DNA of 64,000 nt, from positions 1 to 64,000 of the forward strand of contig CALGUG010000029.1 in NCBI GenBank assembly GCA_937902315.1. The letters run 5' to 3'. Origin of the DNA: an uncultured Chloroflexales bacterium. Lineage in GTDB: Bacteria > Chloroflexota > Chloroflexia > Chloroflexales > Chloroflexaceae. The notes beneath the pieces were generated by a model. The model had not been told where the DNA came from and made no database searches. It worked only from the letters and a program-made list of their open reading frames with translations. Positions within the stretch are counted from its first letter, which is position 1. Every line of letters begins with the position of its first letter. Positions 36,292-44,939 of the stretch are shown here, in pieces. Made by a program: the position numbers and the translations under genes.

Positions 36292-37087
36292 GTTTTATCG
36301 TGCAACTATTCGCGAGCGGCGCGCCTTTGGGAAGCTGATCTGGTTAGAGCTAGAGGCGCCCGAACTGGCCGCTCATCTTCGCCCGGGTCAAGCGCTCTTG
36401 GTGCGCCCTGCCGACATGCAGAGCGCAGATCCACTCTTGCGCGCGACCATCTTTCATGCTGGCAGCAACGCCAAACAAGGTACGATCACCTTCTTGCTCA
36501 GCGATGGCGAAGAGTTTCAGCAGGCTTGGCTGCTTCAATATGCCTACCCGAGCAGCACGCTCGACATCTATGGGCCGGTCGGGCGCGGCTTCGAGCTCGA
36601 TCCGCGCACGGGCAACCTGCTTTTAGTGGGCGAAGGCCCTGGCTTAGCTGCCCTTGTCGCTCTCACGCAGCAGGCTGTCGCACGCAGAATCTCAGTGGTG
36701 CTGCTGGCCGCCGCCTCTCACAGCGACTACCAGATCCCAGCCTTCCTACTGCCGCCCGATGTCGAATATCAGTTCACCACTGGCCCGCTAAGCGAACTGC
36801 TTGAGCCGCTGGCAGGCAGCAAAAAACAACCTTTGTTTAGCAGCAACGCCCCGATCGTATGGGCCGACCAAGCCTGCGTCAGTTTAGATCCGCTCTCGTT
36901 GCAAGACTTTGTTCAGCAACTGCGCGCTCAACGCCTGCGCTGGACACCCGGCTTCGCCTTCGCGCTTATAGCCGAGCAGCTCGCCTGTGGCAGCGGGGCC
37001 TGTTTCGGCTGTATGCTCGAAACCCGCAACGGTTGGCAACTGCGCTGCAAAGACGGGCCGATCTTCGATCTGAAGCGCTTAGCCTAG
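36284..37087 (+). CDS. PyrK-like FAD/2Fe-2S electron-transfer subunit
   Basis: A 267-residue ferredoxin-reductase-like protein resembling the electron-transfer subunit of dihydroorotate dehydrogenase B. Residues 1-95 form the flavin-binding barrel (RPGQALLVRP, YGPVGRGFEL), 105-215 the nucleotide-binding domain (LLLVGEGPGLAALVAL), and the C-terminus a 2Fe-2S site with Cys235, Cys240, Cys243 and Cys255. PyrK passes electrons between NAD and the PyrD flavin; no pyrD lies in this window. The start overlaps the end of mrdA by 8 bases, so it is co-transcribed with cell-shape genes, an unexpected place. It may serve a PyrD encoded elsewhere or another oxidoreductase. Confidence 0.8.
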   Translation: MSRFYRATIRERRAFGKLIWLELEAPELAAHLRPGQALLVRPADMQSADPLLRATIFHAGSNAKQGTITFLLSDGEEFQQAWLLQYAYPSSTLDIYGPVGRGFELDPRTGNLLLVGEGPGLAALVALTQQAVARRISVVLLAAASHSDYQIPAFLLPPDVEYQFTTGPLSELLEPLAGSKKQPLFSSNAPIVWADQACVSLDPLSLQDFVQQLRAQRLRWTPGFAFALIAEQLACGSGACFGCMLETRNGWQLRCKDGPIFDLKRLA

Positions 37088-37159
37088 CCTTACTTGCACT
37101 TCCGCTGGACCCTTTCAGCCCTCTGGCGTCTTGTTTTCTCCCATCCATTCGGTTTCAAC

Positions 37160-37489
37160 CGCGTCCGCCTACGGCTATCAGAACGCCTTCCATCCATGCA
37201 GTCCATCAGGCGCGCGGCGCTGCACTCGTTGCGAACTGCCGAGTGCAGGCACCCAGCAGGCTCAAACGCTGCTGTGCGCTGCAGCGCCGCGCGCAATGCC
37301 GAAGCACTGCCGAAGGCCAAAAAGAAATTCGCTTGAAGCGTTGTATTTTGGGCTGCTCTTTCGGCACACAGCTACAACACCCTGCTTACGGGCGAGCTGT
37401 TGGTAGCCGTAGGCGGACGCGTTAGCCGCCTTCTTTGGGGAAGCGACTAAGCCGCCAGAATGCTGAACTGATCACACGGATTTGATATG
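37160..37489. repeat. Mosaic intergenic repeat locus, inverted core pair with a near full-length unit
   Basis: Minus core at 37160-37177 and plus core at 37404-37421 within the 614-base gap before the sortase gene. From about 37325 to 37488 the plus unit runs nearly end to end: it begins AAATTCGCTTGAAGCG, includes TCGGCACACAGCTACAAC and CTGCTTACGGGC, then the core, then GCCGCCAGAATGCTGAA, and ends CGGATTTGATATG. This matches the reverse complement of 61983-62151. The remainder to 37620 shows nothing I can assign. Confidence 0.8.
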
Positions 37490-37620
37490 AAACGGGAAGA
37501 GACAAGTACATTTGATATAAAGTTGGTTGATTAGAGCTTGCAAAGCGTATAATTCCCCAAGATGGTTTACACTTGTCTGTCCCAAAAGTCCTATTTTCTT
37601 GAAGTTAACGGCCTAACCTA

Positions 37621-37649
37621 TTGCACCCCTGACATGGATAGAGTATAAT
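37621..37649 (+). promoter_or_regulatory. Promoter of the sortase operon
   Basis: TTGCAC and perfect TATAAT separated by exactly 17 bases, 53 bases before the sortase GTG. Confidence 0.55.
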
Positions 37650-37701
37650 CGGTGCCAGACTCACGGCCGGTTTGGCCGCTGTTCCCATTTGGGAGGCAAC
37701 C

Positions 37702-38592
37702 GTGATTGTCCGTCTTAGCACAACAAAGCAGAAGCCGAAACAAGATTCGCCAGAACTGTTGCTCGAACTGCTGGATAGCCCAGTGCCCACGCAGGAGACC
37801 CCTCTTCGGCCAGTGGTGTTGCGCTCTCAAGACCAGCAGCGCAAGTTAGCATTGCGTTCTTTTTTGCAGCGAACCTGGTTTGATAAGCTGCTTGTGCATG
37901 CCGAACGGATACTTGTGCTGACGGTAGTATGTTGTTTTAGCTATTGGTTGCTTGATGGGTACGGACGCGATTGGCTCTATGCTTGGCAGCAGGCTCAATC
38001 AGAACCTGTTCAGGTCGCTCACGCTTCGGGTGTGGCTCAGCGAACCTCCAATGTTGTGAAGCAGGTAGCCGCTTCATCGTTTGCAAGCTCCCTACCCTAC
38101 ACCGATCAATCTATGGAACAACCGATCGAGCCGCCCGATTATCTGGTGCCGGGAGTAATGCCTTCGTTGCCGCCGCCGGGAGACCCCCGCCCACAACGAA
38201 TCAGCGCTCCCTCGATTGGGCTCGATTCGCATGTGATTGAAGTTTTTGTGGTAGATGGCGTCTGGCAAGTCGCCGACTATGCTGTAGGCTATCACCATGG
38301 AACAGGACTACCGGGAGAGCCCGGCAACCTTGTGATGGCAGGGCACGCAGGTTTACGCGGAGGGGTGTTTGCCAACCTAGGCTCGCTGGCGATCGGCGAT
38401 GAGGTTTGGGTTGAAAGTTCCGGCTGGCGCTACCTTTACACTGTACGCGAAATCAAGAGTGTCTGGCCCCATCAAGTAGAAGTGATGAATCCGACATCGA
38501 CACCAGTGCTGACGCTTATCACCTGTACCGCATGGGATACGCAACGTCTTGTGGTCGTTGCAGATCTAGTTAAAGCTCTTCCAAATGCGTAA
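37702..38592 (+). CDS. Sortase
   Basis: A 296-residue membrane-anchored transpeptidase. A cytoplasmic N-terminus of about 70 residues precedes one helix (about 70-90, ILVLTVVCCFSYWLL), a linker rich in Pro, and the sortase barrel (about 160-296). The catalytic triad is readable: His215 in AGHAG, Cys275 in LITCTAWDT, Arg282 in QRLVV. The GTG at 37702 has GGGAGG 5 bases upstream; the TTG at 37672 is less likely. The gene directly after encodes a protein with a C-terminal LPDTS sorting signal, so this is probably its dedicated sortase. The class (D/E-like) is uncertain. Confidence 0.88.
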   Translation: MIVRLSTTKQKPKQDSPELLLELLDSPVPTQETPLRPVVLRSQDQQRKLALRSFLQRTWFDKLLVHAERILVLTVVCCFSYWLLDGYGRDWLYAWQQAQSEPVQVAHASGVAQRTSNVVKQVAASSFASSLPYTDQSMEQPIEPPDYLVPGVMPSLPPPGDPRPQRISAPSIGLDSHVIEVFVVDGVWQVADYAVGYHHGTGLPGEPGNLVMAGHAGLRGGVFANLGSLAIGDEVWVESSGWRYLYTVREIKSVWPHQVEVMNPTSTPVLTLITCTAWDTQRLVVVADLVKALPNA

Positions 38593-38695
38593 AAAGCGCT
38601 CAAGGCTACGTTGTAGCTATGGGCAGGCTCCTTTGGAAGCACTGCATCTGTACAGTCAGCTAGGCAATTAGGCATTGGGGGAAGTGAGGGATATA

Positions 38696-41035
38696 ATGCA
38701 GCGGTTTTCTCGTCGCCAAAAACAATCTCAGCAGGGGCGTGGCCGTACTCCTGCCCGCTGGACTCCGCTGGAGCTACTGTTGGTGGTTATGAGTCTCGTC
38801 ATGATCGCCTACCCACTCTATGCATCAACCCTAAGCCTAGTGAACCCACCCTCTGTTCCGGCTCAGGAGGCGGCGACAGCTGTTCCAGGTGATGATGAGA
38901 CGGCTCCAGCAGAGGCATCAACCGAGGAAGAGCAAGAATCCGAGGTAGCGCAGGAGCCGAGCGAGGCTCCGGCTCAGGCACCTCAGCAAGAAACTAAAGC
39001 TCCTGAAGAGCCGAGCGAGGCGCCCACCAAGGCACCTGAGCCTGCTGAGGAGACTCGCGCACCTGCTCCTACTAATGCTGTTCAGCAAGAAGAAGCGAGC
39101 CCGACAGAGCGAGTTCAGGAGCCAGCCCAACGGGTCACCTTTACCCCTGACAATAGCGATGCGACCTCGACTCCGCAAACTGTTGATCCGACCAATACAT
39201 CGCCTGCGCCGCCGCCGTCCAATACGCCGCCTACGCAGCCGACTGGCCAGACTCAACAGCCAACCAATACTTCCCAATCTGAGCCGACGAGCCAGACTCA
39301 GCAGCCGACCAATACAGGTCAGCCTCAGCCTCCAACCAATACGGTTGATCCTAATGTTACGGCTCGACCAACTAATACCTCGTTTGTGCCTCCCGATGGC
39401 GAGCCGCTCGAGCTGATCAAGATCGCATCGGCCAGCACAGTGGCTCCCGGCGAAGCCTTCAGCTTTAGTTTGACAGTGCGCACTACCAGCGAGTCTACCA
39501 TCTCGGTTGATGTGCGCGATAGTGTCAACTCGATGTTAGAGGTTTTGGGTGCGTCGACCTCTTCAGGCTCGTGTTCGTCTGGCCAGACCGTAACTTGTAA
39601 CGTTTCGGTTAGTAGAGATTCGTCGGCCTCGATCGTTATTCAGGTTCGAGCGCGCGGCGATGCCTCGGGCTTAGTGACGAACCAAGCTTCGGCCTCTTCA
39701 AACGGTATTACGGCGGCCTCGTCGACGGTGCGCGTCAACATCGCTGGCAGCACTGTTCCGACGAGCGACCCGAATGTGCCGACCAATACTCCGCAGCCGG
39801 TAGAGCCGAGCGCTACGAACGACCCGAATGTGCCGACCAATACTCCGCAGCCAGCAGAGCCGAGTGCTACTCCGAGCAGCGGCGGTGGCGATGGTGGTAA
39901 CGGCGGTGGCGGCGGTAGCGGCGGCGGCGGCGGTGGTGGTGGCGGCGGCGGTGGCGGTGGCGGCGGCGGTGGCGGTGGCGGCCGTAGCGCAACCGAAGTT
40001 CCGCCTCCTCCGCCTCCTCCACCCGTAGATGATACGACGCTTCTGCCTGCTGGAGAGCCAAGCCAAGCATCGCCTACTGCGGTTCGAGTTGTTCCGACAG
40101 CGCGTCGTGTGACGCCGCGGCCCTCTAACCCAGGTGGATCGAGCGGCACTGCGAGCCAGCCTAGTGCATCTAGCGCAAGCGCTACGCCTATTCTGCCGAC
40201 TTCGGCACAACAGCCCTCGCCGACCCCGCCGGCGGCCTTTTTGGTCGCCAGCAGCGATGTCTTCTTCCGCATCGCTAGCGACTGGGGCAGCGCGAATCCG
40301 GGCCAAGAGGTGAACTATACGATTGTATTGCGCAATACTCAGGCCGAAGCCGCTATCAACGATCTGCTGATTCGCAGCACCTTGCCGTCGAACTTGGTGG
40401 TGTTGGGCGCTAGCTCCGACAGTGGCACCGATCCGCAGGTGACTGGTAACGATGTGCAGTTGCGGCTGCCCAGCTTGCAAGCGGGTGAAACGGTCGAGAT
40501 TACAGTACGCACCCGTATCAAAGATGGGGTCGCGCGCGGTACCTTGATAGTTACACAAGCCCAAGCGAGCTATACGGGTCTGACCCAAATGCTCTTCTCG
40601 AATGTTGTGACCGTTTTGGTGGTCGATGCAGCGCCGACGTCGGCGGCTACCCAAGTGGCTCAGGCCGCTACCAATACGCCTGCAGTTGCCTTGCCAACCA
40701 ATACCCAGCAAGGTCTGACAGCGACCGAAGATCCGCAAGCCTATCCGCCAGCTGAGACTGCTACAGCGGAGAGTGCCGAGACGGAGGCGCCCGTAGAAGC
40801 GACCGCAGTGATGGAGGCTACCAATACGCCCACAGCGACCAATACGCTCGGCACCAGCCAGCCTACATCGGTTGTTGAAGCTTCTCCGACTGCTTCAGCG
40901 ACCGCTGTACCTGAACAGATGGCACCATTGCCCGATACCAGCAGTACGGGGGTTCCAATCTTTGGCTTTGCACTGCTTGGTATGACGCTTTTTGTACGAA
41001 CGCTACGCATCCATCGTGCGCGCGAGCGGATTTAA
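38696..41035 (+). CDS. Pro/Thr/Gly-rich cell-surface protein with LPDTS sorting signal
   Basis: A 779-residue exported protein. An N-terminal helix (about 20-40) is followed by a long Pro/Glu/Ala/Thr-rich stretch (50-230) with repeated PTNT. Next come a DUF11-like beta domain (about 240-350), two near-identical repeats of about 17 residues (DPNVPTNTPQP-EPSAT), a run of about 35 mostly Gly residues, and a Pro-rich segment. A second DUF11-like domain (about 515-640), another Thr-rich stalk, and the C-terminal sorting signal close the protein: LPDTS (745-749), hydrophobic helix and RIHRARERI basic tail. The sortase gene sits immediately upstream. The stalk suggests a heavily O-glycosylated wall or surface-layer fibre. 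ATG at 38696 follows GAGGGA. Confidence 0.85.
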   Translation: MQRFSRRQKQSQQGRGRTPARWTPLELLLVVMSLVMIAYPLYASTLSLVNPPSVPAQEAATAVPGDDETAPAEASTEEEQESEVAQEPSEAPAQAPQQETKAPEEPSEAPTKAPEPAEETRAPAPTNAVQQEEASPTERVQEPAQRVTFTPDNSDATSTPQTVDPTNTSPAPPPSNTPPTQPTGQTQQPTNTSQSEPTSQTQQPTNTGQPQPPTNTVDPNVTARPTNTSFVPPDGEPLELIKIASASTVAPGEAFSFSLTVRTTSESTISVDVRDSVNSMLEVLGASTSSGSCSSGQTVTCNVSVSRDSSASIVIQVRARGDASGLVTNQASASSNGITAASSTVRVNIAGSTVPTSDPNVPTNTPQPVEPSATNDPNVPTNTPQPAEPSATPSSGGGDGGNGGGGGSGGGGGGGGGGGGGGGGGGGGGRSATEVPPPPPPPPVDDTTLLPAGEPSQASPTAVRVVPTARRVTPRPSNPGGSSGTASQPSASSASATPILPTSAQQPSPTPPAAFLVASSDVFFRIASDWGSANPGQEVNYTIVLRNTQAEAAINDLLIRSTLPSNLVVLGASSDSGTDPQVTGNDVQLRLPSLQAGETVEITVRTRIKDGVARGTLIVTQAQASYTGLTQMLFSNVVTVLVVDAAPTSAATQVAQAATNTPAVALPTNTQQGLTATEDPQAYPPAETATAESAETEAPVEATAVMEATNTPTATNTLGTSQPTSVVEASPTASATAVPEQMAPLPDTSSTGVPIFGFALLGMTLFVRTLRIHRARERI
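39880..39995 (+). repeat. GGCGGT microsatellite coding poly-glycine
   Basis: About 110 bases of GGN repeats, mainly GGCGGT-type hexanucleotides, inside the LPDTS-protein gene. They encode about 35 residues, nearly all Gly. Such runs are prone to slippage; losses in multiples of 3 bases would only change linker length. Confidence 0.85.
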
Positions 41036-41050
41036 CCCTATGTGACCGAG

Positions 41051-41098
41051 AGAACCGTGATGCGTTGTCGCTAGCAATGCATCACGGTTCTTCTTTAT
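41051..41098 (+). terminator. Terminator after the LPDTS-protein gene
   Basis: Perfect 13-bp stem (41051-41063 with 41079-41091) followed by TCTTT, 15 bases after the stop codon. Confidence 0.8.
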
Positions 41099-41119
41099 GT
41101 AATACGTAGTTGGGAAAGC

Positions 41120-41569
41120 ATGTATCTGAAAGTTTCTCTGTTGGCTCGATTCGTTGTTTTTTTTGTTTGCCTCTGGTGTTTAGTCGCTTGTTCTGGATTG
41201 CCTGAAGCAAATATTCCGCGACCCTCACCTGTTCCTACCATTGGGCGTCTTCCCAGTGTTACCTTAGCACCACCTGCAACTGCTACCTTGCCTGCGACAG
41301 CTACTTTACCTGCGACAGCGACGCCCGTACCAGTTATCGGAGTTGTCAATATCACTGCAAATGTTCGACGTGGCCCCGGCACGGGCTTTGATATCGTTGG
41401 CTCGCTTCAGCCGGGCACCGAAGTGCTCCTTATTCAACGAGACGAAAACTGGTATCAGATTCGAACGATTCAGAGTGGCCTCAACGGTTGGATGATAGAA
41501 GATGTGCTCGATATCGCCGAAGATGAGATCGATTTGGTGTCAACCGTTGAGCCAGAAGCTGATTCGTAA
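41120..41569 (+). CDS. Lipoprotein with bacterial SH3 domain
   Basis: A 149-residue predicted lipoprotein. The signal peptide ends in the lipobox LVAC, with lipidated Cys24. A Pro/Thr stalk follows with three PATAT repeats (tandem in the DNA at 41270-41325), then an SH3b domain (about 75-135): NITANVRRGPGTGFDIVGSL...NGWMIEDVL. SH3b domains often bind cell-wall peptides. It lies just after the sortase-substrate terminator, so it belongs to a cell-surface group but is probably a separate transcript. Function unknown. Confidence 0.82.
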   Translation: MYLKVSLLARFVVFFVCLWCLVACSGLPEANIPRPSPVPTIGRLPSVTLAPPATATLPATATLPATATPVPVIGVVNITANVRRGPGTGFDIVGSLQPGTEVLLIQRDENWYQIRTIQSGLNGWMIEDVLDIAEDEIDLVSTVEPEADS

Positions 41570-41589
41570 GACGAAATCGCTCTGTAGTG

Positions 41590-41735
41590 TTTCGTGTTTG
41601 GGGTCGCCGCTCACGGGCTGATAGCACCTTCATTTGAAGGGCGGGATGTTGGTAGCCGTAGGCGGACGCGGCTGAGACCGAATGGATGGGAGAGACCACG
41701 CCGCCAGAGTGCTGAAGACATCGAGCGGATTCGCT
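41590..41735 (+). repeat. Mosaic intergenic repeat, single copy
   Basis: Plus core TAGCCGTAGGCGGACGCG at 41653-41670, preceded by GGGCGGGATGTTGG and followed by ACCGAATGG, ACGCCGCCAGAGTGCTGAA and a degenerate end AGCGGATTCGCTAG. It lies between two convergent genes. Confidence 0.8.
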
Positions 41736-41740
41736 AGGAC

Positions 41741-42775
41741 TTACTCGGGTTGACCGATAATGTTGACGAGGGTGCCTAAGCCGCTGATCTCAAGCTCGAC
41801 ACGGTCGTTTGGAGCAAGCCACGGCCCTTGACCTGCTGTAGCTTCTAACAGACAGCCTTGGCTGACCGTTCCGCTTGTGATGACATCGCCGGGATAGAGG
41901 GTTGTGTGCAACGAGGCATAGGCCACGAGGGCAGAAAATGGGTAAAAGCTATCGCGGGTGTAGCCTCGGGAGCGCTCGACACCATTTACGCGGGCGATCA
42001 TGGTGAGGTTGTGACGCTCGTCCGGTAACAGAAACTCTTCTAGTTCGTCAGGGGTGACGATCATAGGCCCAAGACTGGTTGCAAAATCGATCGCTTTGGC
42101 GCAACCCTGACCGATCGCCAGCTCTTCTTCTTGTATGTCGCGGGCAACCCAGTTGTTGACGATGGTGTAGCCAGCGATATACGACATGGCATCTTCTTGA
42201 TAGATATTACGCCCCTGACGTCCTATCACACAGGCGATGCTGAGACCATAATCGAGCGAGCGAGTCTCGGGGTAAGGAATCTCAGCTTCCGGGCCGTAAA
42301 TCGCATTGTGGTTGCCGAAGTAGAAGCTCGGACGTTCATACCAATTGGGATGAATGTAGCTTTGGCGAAGCTGATTGACAGCGATTCGATGCTCTTCAAA
42401 GCTATCGAAGATACGAATGCTCGACGGACGTGGCAGGGGAGCGAGCAGTTGAACACTGTCGAGCGGCAGCACCATTTCGACGCCGCCGATTGAAACGCTA
42501 CCGATCAGGTCGTCGTCCCAAGGTATCGAGTTGTCTGAGCCATCGAAGTAGTCTTCGCCGCCTACTTGGTCGATAACCGCTTGGACGATCTCTTCAGCTG
42601 CGTCGAGACTGCTGTTGTCTGCTTCAGCTCGCAGAAGCGAAAGCATATCCCAGCGGTAGGACTCGGCTTCATCAAACACAAGCGGCGCTGCTGCTTCGAG
42701 ATCGATAACGGTGTTTCCTAGCAGAACCCCTGCGCGTACTCGTCCATCGTTGGGTCGAAAGGTAATAAGTCGCAT
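41741..42775 (-). CDS. Fumarylacetoacetate hydrolase family protein lacking metal ligands
   Basis: A 344-residue member of the FAH superfamily, whose enzymes usually cleave or hydrate beta-diketo acids with Mg2+. The fold is clear: RPSSIRIFDSFEEHRIAV, the segment SLDYGLSIACVIG, YIAGYTIVNNWVARD and KAIDFATSLGPMIVTPDEL. In active relatives the second segment reads DYELE and the third NDWSARD, supplying two Glu and one Asp to the metal. Here these positions are Gly177, Ser179 and Asn208. The protein is therefore predicted to be inactive or to use another chemistry. The start at 42775 is the only good one. No aromatic-degradation genes are nearby. Confidence 0.8.
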   Translation of the reverse strand: MRLITFRPNDGRVRAGVLLGNTVIDLEAAAPLVFDEAESYRWDMLSLLRAEADNSSLDAAEEIVQAVIDQVGGEDYFDGSDNSIPWDDDLIGSVSIGGVEMVLPLDSVQLLAPLPRPSSIRIFDSFEEHRIAVNQLRQSYIHPNWYERPSFYFGNHNAIYGPEAEIPYPETRSLDYGLSIACVIGRQGRNIYQEDAMSYIAGYTIVNNWVARDIQEEELAIGQGCAKAIDFATSLGPMIVTPDELEEFLLPDERHNLTMIARVNGVERSRGYTRDSFYPFSALVAYASLHTTLYPGDVITSGTVSQGCLLEATAGQGPWLAPNDRVELEISGLGTLVNIIGQPE

Positions 42776-42924
42776 AGTTATACCTTATGATACAAAGCGT
42801 ATTGAGTGTTTCTGCGCATCTTCTATAATGCGTACTATCTAAATCGATCACAGGCGATATGCGGCATGTTGGAATGAGTGATCTCAATCGGTCGATTCGT
42901 ATATTGTAAAATTAGGCTATATCC

Positions 42925-44664
42925 ATGTCTTCTGTTCCTATATTATCTCAGCGTTTTAGCTTTTTCACCAGTTTCGGACTGACGCTCTTTATCATGCTGC
43001 TCTTGGCAGCTTGCCAATTTGGTCAAGAGCAGCCAGAAGCGCCAACAGCTCAGGTGGCTGTGCGAGAGCCGACCGCTGTGATTGTTCCGGCGACGGCGAC
43101 CCCCGAGACGCGCGGCGGTAATTTGACTATTCGGCTCGATCACGATGTCGAAACGTTGCGCCCTTGGCAGCCTCGCTCGCGAGGTGAAGAACAGATTTCG
43201 GGTCTGCTCTATAGCGGCCTAATGCGGCTTGATGCAGAGCTTCGACCTCAACCCGATCTTGCTGAAAGCTGGGATACCACTCCCGATGGGCGGATCTTGA
43301 CCTTTACATTGCGCAGTGGTTTGAGTTGGCACGATGGTGAGCCGCTGACCGCAAGCGATGTACGTTATACACTCGATACCTTACGCTCGCTGCCCTTTAC
43401 AACCACGGCGCTTTTGGCTGAGCTGCAGCGCATCGGCAGCGTGATCACACCTAACGAGCGAACCGTTGTGATCTCGATGACCGAGCGTTTTGCGCCGATC
43501 TTATCGGAGTTGACCTTGCCGATTCTGCCGCGCCACCTGCTAGAGGGCAAGGACGTTATGCAGGTGAACTTCTGGGATATCCCGATCGGAAGCGGGCCGT
43601 TCCAACTGGCCGACCGCCAAGCGGGCCAGTCGATTGTGCTTTCCGCCAACAAGAAGTTCCATCGCGGAGCACCCTTCTTAGAGCGGGTGGCCTTTGTGGT
43701 CGCGCCCGATATCAATATCTCGCTGCAGGCGCTGAGCGACGAACGCTTATTGTTGGCCGAGCTGCCTTGGAATGTCGGTTCGACCATCAGCGAGACCCAC
43801 CCTAATCTGCGCTCTGCGAGCTATACCGAGAACGGTTACTACTTCTTGGGCTTCAACTTGCGCGAGGGCCATCTGTTCGCCGATGCGCGTGTGCGCGAAG
43901 CCTTGGCTGTTTCGATCGATATGCCGCGCTTGATCGAAGTGGCGACCAAAGGTCAGGGCCAAGCCATCGCTAGCAGCGCTGCTCCCGGCTCGTGGGCCGA
44001 CTTGACTCCGGTCAGCACGACGCTCGATCTCGACCGCGCTCGTATGCTGCTCGATGAGGCGGGTTGGACGCTGCCAGCTGGATCGACGATTCGCCAGCGC
44101 GAGGGCATTTCGCTTACAACGCGCCTGTATGTGCGCGGCGACGACGAACGGCGCATTCGGGCGGCCCAGGTGATCGCCGAGAGCGCATCGCGGGTAGGTA
44201 TCAGCCTGGTGGTTGAGCCAGCCGACTTTGCGAGCACCTTTCTCTCGAAGTATGCGCCGCCGTTCGACTTCGATATTTTGTTGGGGAGCTGGCTGAACGG
44301 CGCTGGCGATCCGAATTTTGGCGACTATAAATACTATGATCCCGACGATTTTGGGCTGTTTCACTCGACCCAGATCAATCAGGGGCCAGCCGATACGCGG
44401 GTGGCGCGCAACTTCGTCGGCTTCAGCGATAGCGCCTACGACAACCAGTCTGAGGCGGCGCGCCAGCTCTACGATACCGAAGCGCGCATTAATTCTTATC
44501 GCCAGACCCAAGCGCGCATCGCAGAGTTGCGACCCTACATATTCTTGTGGGCCGATCGGATTCCGGTCGCCCTGAACAACAAGGTAACAACCGCGGATGG
44601 TCCGGTCGATCTCGCTTCGCCAAACTATCTGTGGAATATCGAACGTTGGTACGTTGAACCATAA
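42925..44664 (+). CDS. ABC transporter family 5 substrate-binding lipoprotein
   Basis: A 579-residue extracytoplasmic solute-binding protein of the peptide/nickel family (SBP_bac_5). A signal peptide ends at lipobox LAAC (Cys30). Conserved segments are LSWHDGEPLTASDVRYTLD (about 133-151), IPIGSGPFQL (about 216), ALAVSIDMPRLI (about 325) and YDNQSEAARQLYDTE near the C-terminus. It would deliver peptides or similar solutes to an oligopeptide ABC permease, but no permease or ATPase gene is nearby, so it is an orphan binding protein. The C-terminus is complete. Confidence 0.88.
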   Translation: MSSVPILSQRFSFFTSFGLTLFIMLLLAACQFGQEQPEAPTAQVAVREPTAVIVPATATPETRGGNLTIRLDHDVETLRPWQPRSRGEEQISGLLYSGLMRLDAELRPQPDLAESWDTTPDGRILTFTLRSGLSWHDGEPLTASDVRYTLDTLRSLPFTTTALLAELQRIGSVITPNERTVVISMTERFAPILSELTLPILPRHLLEGKDVMQVNFWDIPIGSGPFQLADRQAGQSIVLSANKKFHRGAPFLERVAFVVAPDINISLQALSDERLLLAELPWNVGSTISETHPNLRSASYTENGYYFLGFNLREGHLFADARVREALAVSIDMPRLIEVATKGQGQAIASSAAPGSWADLTPVSTTLDLDRARMLLDEAGWTLPAGSTIRQREGISLTTRLYVRGDDERRIRAAQVIAESASRVGISLVVEPADFASTFLSKYAPPFDFDILLGSWLNGAGDPNFGDYKYYDPDDFGLFHSTQINQGPADTRVARNFVGFSDSAYDNQSEAARQLYDTEARINSYRQTQARIAELRPYIFLWADRIPVALNNKVTTADGPVDLASPNYLWNIERWYVEP

Positions 44665-44683
44665 ACGGTTCTTTTTTCAGTAG

Positions 44684-44745
44684 CTACAGCCATATCTTCG
44701 TTCAATGTCGAACAGACACGATGAAGCATATGGCTGTGGCTTCAT
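44684..44745 (+). terminator. Hairpin after the substrate-binding protein gene
   Basis: Arms around ACAGCCATAT and ATATGGCTGT, extended by CTTC/GAAG, form a long imperfect stem followed by CTTCATTATTAT. It is a probable terminator. The rest of the 275-base gap holds the promoter of the next gene. Confidence 0.55.
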
Positions 44746-44864
44746 TATTATAAATACGAATCTGCTACGAAAAAGCAGTAAGTTATAGTGCATTCTAGTG
44801 CTAAATCTTGGCTTTTAAAAAACACATCTTCTCCGAACGGTAAGCGTCAGTTACCAAAATAGTG

Positions 44865-44870
44865 TATAAT
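44865..44870 (+). promoter_or_regulatory. Candidate -10 element before the DEAD-box gene
   Basis: Perfect TATAAT, 70 bases before the GTG start, leaving a leader of about 60 bases. No clear -35. Confidence 0.35.
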
Positions 44871-44939
44871 AAAGCCAGTAGTGCACTGCATTATGCCGTG
44901 CGCTTTTTCATGCGTACTATTGGAAGGATCTCTTAAACA

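Noticed and set aside
39698..40738. Arg/Ala-rich open frame opposite the poly-glycine gene
   Set aside because: It mirrors the GC-rich repeat of the real gene and has no independent features.
42925..44664. Idea of a complete peptide ABC transporter locus
   Set aside because: Only the binding protein is present; no permease or ATPase genes flank it.
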